24,182 bases of DNA. It comes from Actinomycetes bacterium (lineage in GTDB: Bacteria; Actinomycetota; Actinomycetes; Propionibacteriales; Nocardioidaceae). Shown one piece after another: positions 21,410-24,182 of the stretch (position 1 is its first letter; each line of letters starts with the position of its first letter). The stretch covers positions 1-24,182 of the forward strand of contig JAEZEJ010000008.1 in assembly GCA_023417775.1 (NCBI GenBank), written 5' to 3'. Position numbers and translations under genes: made by a program. The notes beneath the pieces are model-generated. The model searched no databases. It was not told where the DNA came from and was given only the letters and a program-made list of their open reading frames with translations.

Positions 21410-24182
21410 ACCCTCTCGGTCGTCGCGGGCGTCATCTCGCTCGCCGTCACCGCCGTCGCGGTCTACCTCGCCGTCGTCGGCATCCGTCAGATGCTGCGGG
21501 TCATCCGCGCCGGGCAGCCGGCCGTCGGCCGCACCGATCAGCCCGCCAAGCGTATCGGCACCATGCTCAAGGAGACGGTGCTCCACACGCGCATGCTGCA
21601 GTGGACCTTCGTCGGCGTCATGCACTGGTTCGTCTTCGCCGGGTTCATCTATCTCAGCACCGCGGTGCTGAGCGGCTACTTCCAGGTCTGGGACCCGCAC
21701 TTCCTGCTGCCGATCATCGGCACCTGGTATCCCTTCATCTGGCTGACCGACCTGCTCGCCTGGCTGACCGTCATCGGCATCGCGGCGCTCATCTACCTCC
21801 GCCAGAAGAACCACCCCCGCAAGCTCGACCGCAAGAGCCGCTTCTTCGGCTCCACCTTCTGGCAGGCGTATTTCGTCGAGCTGATCATCCTCGGCGAGGG
21901 CCTGGCGGGTGTCTTCATCCGCGCCGGCGAGTACCGGCTGCTGCAGGCTGAGGGCTCCGATCACGCCAACTTCGCGCACTTCCCGCTGACCGGCTGGATC
22001 GGCGAGACCCTGTTCAGCGGACTCTCGACCTCCGGCACCGAGACCCTGATCGTGCTGCTCGCGCTGTCCAAGGTGCTCATGGCGATGGTGTGGCTGGCCG
22101 TCATCTCCCGCAACATCACGATGGGCGTCGCCTGGCACCGGTTCAGCGCCTGGTTCAACATCTACTTCAAGCGCGAGGTCGACGGCGGCACCGCCCTCGG
22201 CGGCCTCGTCCCGCTCTATCTCAACGGCGAGCGCCTCGACATGGAGAAGATGGAGGACCTCGAGGAGGAGGACTTCGAGAAGCTCGGCGTCGGCAAGGTC
22301 GAGGACTTCTCCTGGAAGGGCATCCTCGACTTCACCACCTGTACCGAGTGCGGCCGCTGCCAGAGCCAGTGCCCCGCGTGGAACACCGAGAAGCCGCTCT
22401 CCCCCAAGCTGCTCATGATGGGCCTGCGCGAGCACGCCTACGCCAAGGTGCCGCTGCTGGAGAAGGATGCCGACACCCTCACCGAGGACGAGAAGCGCGA
22501 GCTGGAGCGACCGCTGATCGGCGATGAGGACCTCTTCGGCGTCATCGACCCCGATGTCCTGTGGTCCTGCACCAACTGCGGCGCCTGCGTCCAGCAGTGC
22601 CCCGTCGACATCGAGCACGTCGACCACATCGACAACATGCGCCGCTACCAGGTGCTCGTCGAGTCCAACTTCCCCGCCGAGCTCAACAACATCTTCAAGG
22701 GCCTCGAGCGCAAGGGGAACCCGTGGGGCATGAACCCGCGCGACCGCATGAAGTGGGCCGAGGAGCTCGACTTCGAGGTCAAGCAGGTCGGCACCGACGT
22801 CGAGTCCCTCGACGAGGTCGAGTGGCTGTTCTGGGTCGGTTGCGCCGGTGCGTTCGAGGACCGCGCGAAGAAGACCACGCAGGCCGTCGTCGAGCTGCTC
22901 AACATCGCGGGCGTCTCGTTCGCGGTGCTGGGTGACGGCGAGACCTGCTCGGGCGACTCGGCTCGCCGCGCGGGCAACGAGATCGTGTTCAAGCAGCTCG
23001 CGATGGAGAACGTCGCGGTCTTCGAGGAGACCAAGGTCAAGAAGGTCGTCTCGACCTGCGCCCACTGCTTCAACACGCTCAAGAACGAGTACAAGGAGTT
23101 CGGCATCGAGCTCGAGGTCGTGCACCACACGCAGCTGCTCAACCGCCTCGTGCGCGAGAAGAAGCTCAAGCCGGTCGCGTCCGCCGCTCCCCAGGCCAAG
23201 GTCACGTACCACGACCCGTGCTTCCTGGGCCGCCACAACCAGGTCTACTCGCCGCCGCGCGAGCTGATCGGCGCCACGGGCGCGGACTACGTCGAGATGG
23301 ACCGCAGCAAGGAGCGCTCCTTCTGCTGTGGCGCCGGCGGCGCGCGCATGTGGATGGAGGAGAAGATCGGCTCGCGGATCAACATCAACCGCACCGAGGA
23401 GGCCATCGGCACCGGTGCGGAGCAGATCGCCGTGGGCTGCCCCTTCTGCCGCGTCATGCTGGCCGACGGACTGACCGCCAAGCAGGCCGAGGACGAGTCG
23501 CTCGTCAACGTCGAGGTGCTGGATGTCGCGCAGCTGCTGCTGCAGGCGGTCAAGCGCTCCGAGGAGGACGTCGTCGCCGAGGCCGAGGCCGTCACCGCGG
23601 CCGCCGCCACCGAGGACACCACCTCGGGCGACGAGCCGACCGACGCCGAGCCCGGACCCGAGGCGCAGGCCGATCCCGAGACGATCACCGACACGGCCGA
23701 CGTCGGCCCGTCGGCGGACGCGCACGAGTCGGCCGAGGCGCCGAAGGACGCGGGCGACGACCTCGACAACCCTGAGGGCGACAGCCGCGCCGAGGACGCC
23801 GAGATGGCCGCGAAGCACAACATCGCGGTCGACGACAAGGGCACCGCCGGCGGCATCTTCGAGTCCGGCGAGGCCACTCCCGAGACCGGCGCCGACCACG
23901 AGGGCACCAAGCCCGTCGCGGTCGCCACCGAGGACGAGTCCGAGCCGGCCCAGACCGACCCGGAGCCCGTCCGCGAGGATCCGACGCCGGCCGAGTCCGA
24001 CCCGGGCGCGGCCGCCGAGGGCGACGCGAACGTACCGGACGAGGAGAAGCCGGCGCAGGAGCCCGCCGCCAAGGCCGAGGAGGCGGACGAGCCGTCCGCC
24101 GAGCCCGCCGAGTCGACCGTGACCGACGAGGCTCCGGCGGCCGAGCCGGCCGAGGCCGTCGCCGAGCCCGAGCCCGAGACCG
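21404..24182 (+). CDS. etfD: Membrane-anchored iron-sulfur oxidoreductase, EtfD (Rv0338c) type, 3'-partial
   Basis: At least 926 codons, open at the window end. Residues 1-250 form a membrane domain with about five helices (first at 5-27, then 66-90, 103-132), similar to heme-binding NarI-like subunits. Two 4Fe-4S motifs follow, CTECGRCQSQCP (from Cys313) and CTNCGACVQQCP (from Cys389). Two CCG-type heterodisulfide-reductase-like domains come next (CSGDSARRAGNE, STCAHCFNTLKNEY, then HDPCFLGRHNQ, FCCGAGGARMWMEE). EtfD family proteins take electrons from the EtfBA flavoprotein during fatty-acid beta-oxidation and pass them to menaquinone. From about residue 718 an acidic, Ala/Glu/Pro-rich, probably disordered tail of over 200 residues extends to the edge. 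The ATG overlaps the TGA of mini-ORF 2. Confidence 0.93.
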   Translation, partial: MSTLSVVAGVISLAVTAVAVYLAVVGIRQMLRVIRAGQPAVGRTDQPAKRIGTMLKETVLHTRMLQWTFVGVMHWFVFAGFIYLSTAVLSGYFQVWDPHFLLPIIGTWYPFIWLTDLLAWLTVIGIAALIYLRQKNHPRKLDRKSRFFGSTFWQAYFVELIILGEGLAGVFIRAGEYRLLQAEGSDHANFAHFPLTGWIGETLFSGLSTSGTETLIVLLALSKVLMAMVWLAVISRNITMGVAWHRFSAWFNIYFKREVDGGTALGGLVPLYLNGERLDMEKMEDLEEEDFEKLGVGKVEDFSWKGILDFTTCTECGRCQSQCPAWNTEKPLSPKLLMMGLREHAYAKVPLLEKDADTLTEDEKRELERPLIGDEDLFGVIDPDVLWSCTNCGACVQQCPVDIEHVDHIDNMRRYQVLVESNFPAELNNIFKGLERKGNPWGMNPRDRMKWAEELDFEVKQVGTDVESLDEVEWLFWVGCAGAFEDRAKKTTQAVVELLNIAGVSFAVLGDGETCSGDSARRAGNEIVFKQLAMENVAVFEETKVKKVVSTCAHCFNTLKNEYKEFGIELEVVHHTQLLNRLVREKKLKPVASAAPQAKVTYHDPCFLGRHNQVYSPPRELIGATGADYVEMDRSKERSFCCGAGGARMWMEEKIGSRININRTEEAIGTGAEQIAVGCPFCRVMLADGLTAKQAEDESLVNVEVLDVAQLLLQAVKRSEEDVVAEAEAVTAAAATEDTTSGDEPTDAEPGPEAQADPETITDTADVGPSADAHESAEAPKDAGDDLDNPEGDSRAEDAEMAAKHNIAVDDKGTAGGIFESGEATPETGADHEGTKPVAVATEDESEPAQTDPEPVREDPTPAESDPGAAAEGDANVPDEEKPAQEPAAKAEEADEPSAEPAESTVTDEAPAAEPAEAVAEPEPET

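Noticed and set aside
21229..21410. CRISPR-like repeat array before etfD
   Set aside because: Only two imperfect copies, with coding overlap and no unique spacers or cas genes. A tandem duplication explains it.
21374..23899. 841-codon open frame on the minus strand opposite etfD
   Set aside because: It is antisense to a protein with clear Fe-S and CCG motifs. The translation is Leu/Gly/Arg/Val-rich without domains, as expected from GC-biased codon shadows.

Overview
The window is a GC-rich chromosomal segment from an actinobacterium. Three things point there: the mycothiol gene mshA, the SenX3-RegX3 phosphate system, and the many genes whose -10 hexamer lies exactly 6 nt before the start codon (leaderless transcription). 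The gene order mshA-ybjN-gpm-senX3-regX3 resembles the mycobacterial Rv0486-Rv0491 region. The other gene content suggests Micrococcales, possibly a Dermabacteraceae relative, but the genus cannot be fixed from this sequence. No rRNA, tRNA, CRISPR array, prophage or intact insertion sequence was seen. It reads as core chromosome.

Left part (1-6310): phoU is divergent from senX3-regX3, with direct PHO-box repeats between them. regX3 converges on a phosphoglycerate mutase gene, which is divergent from a small conserved gene of unknown function. A minus-strand run mshA-ybjN-dsbA-like follows. The DsbA-like protein has lost both catalytic cysteines, and a 26-bp inverted repeat separates it from ybjN.

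Middle part (6311-14870): a YeiH-type exporter is divergent from a LysR regulator, followed by a short-chain dehydrogenase and a BCCT osmolyte transporter. A bidirectional hairpin separates the BCCT gene from a marR-MFS drug-efflux pair. A MarR-type operator lies between marR and typA.

Right part (14871-24182): a TPP riboswitch controls a YkoE-YkoD-YkoC type ECF transporter for a thiamine precursor. Next come an ankyrin-repeat gene and a divergent GPP34-family gene, a Nudix-like gene, and an MFS transporter gene split by one in-frame TGA in its central loop. The window ends inside a large membrane-anchored iron-sulfur oxidoreductase of the EtfD (Rv0338c) type. Two tandem, duplicated, translationally coupled mini-ORFs precede it, behind a promoter with a DtxR/IdeR-like box and a TTACCC/GGGTAA palindrome.

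The most unusual items are the twin coupled mini-ORFs before etfD, the near-uniform leaderless promoter geometry, the cysteine-less DsbA homologue beside mshA, the 26-bp inverted repeat, and the MFS gene with a stop exactly between its two six-helix halves.
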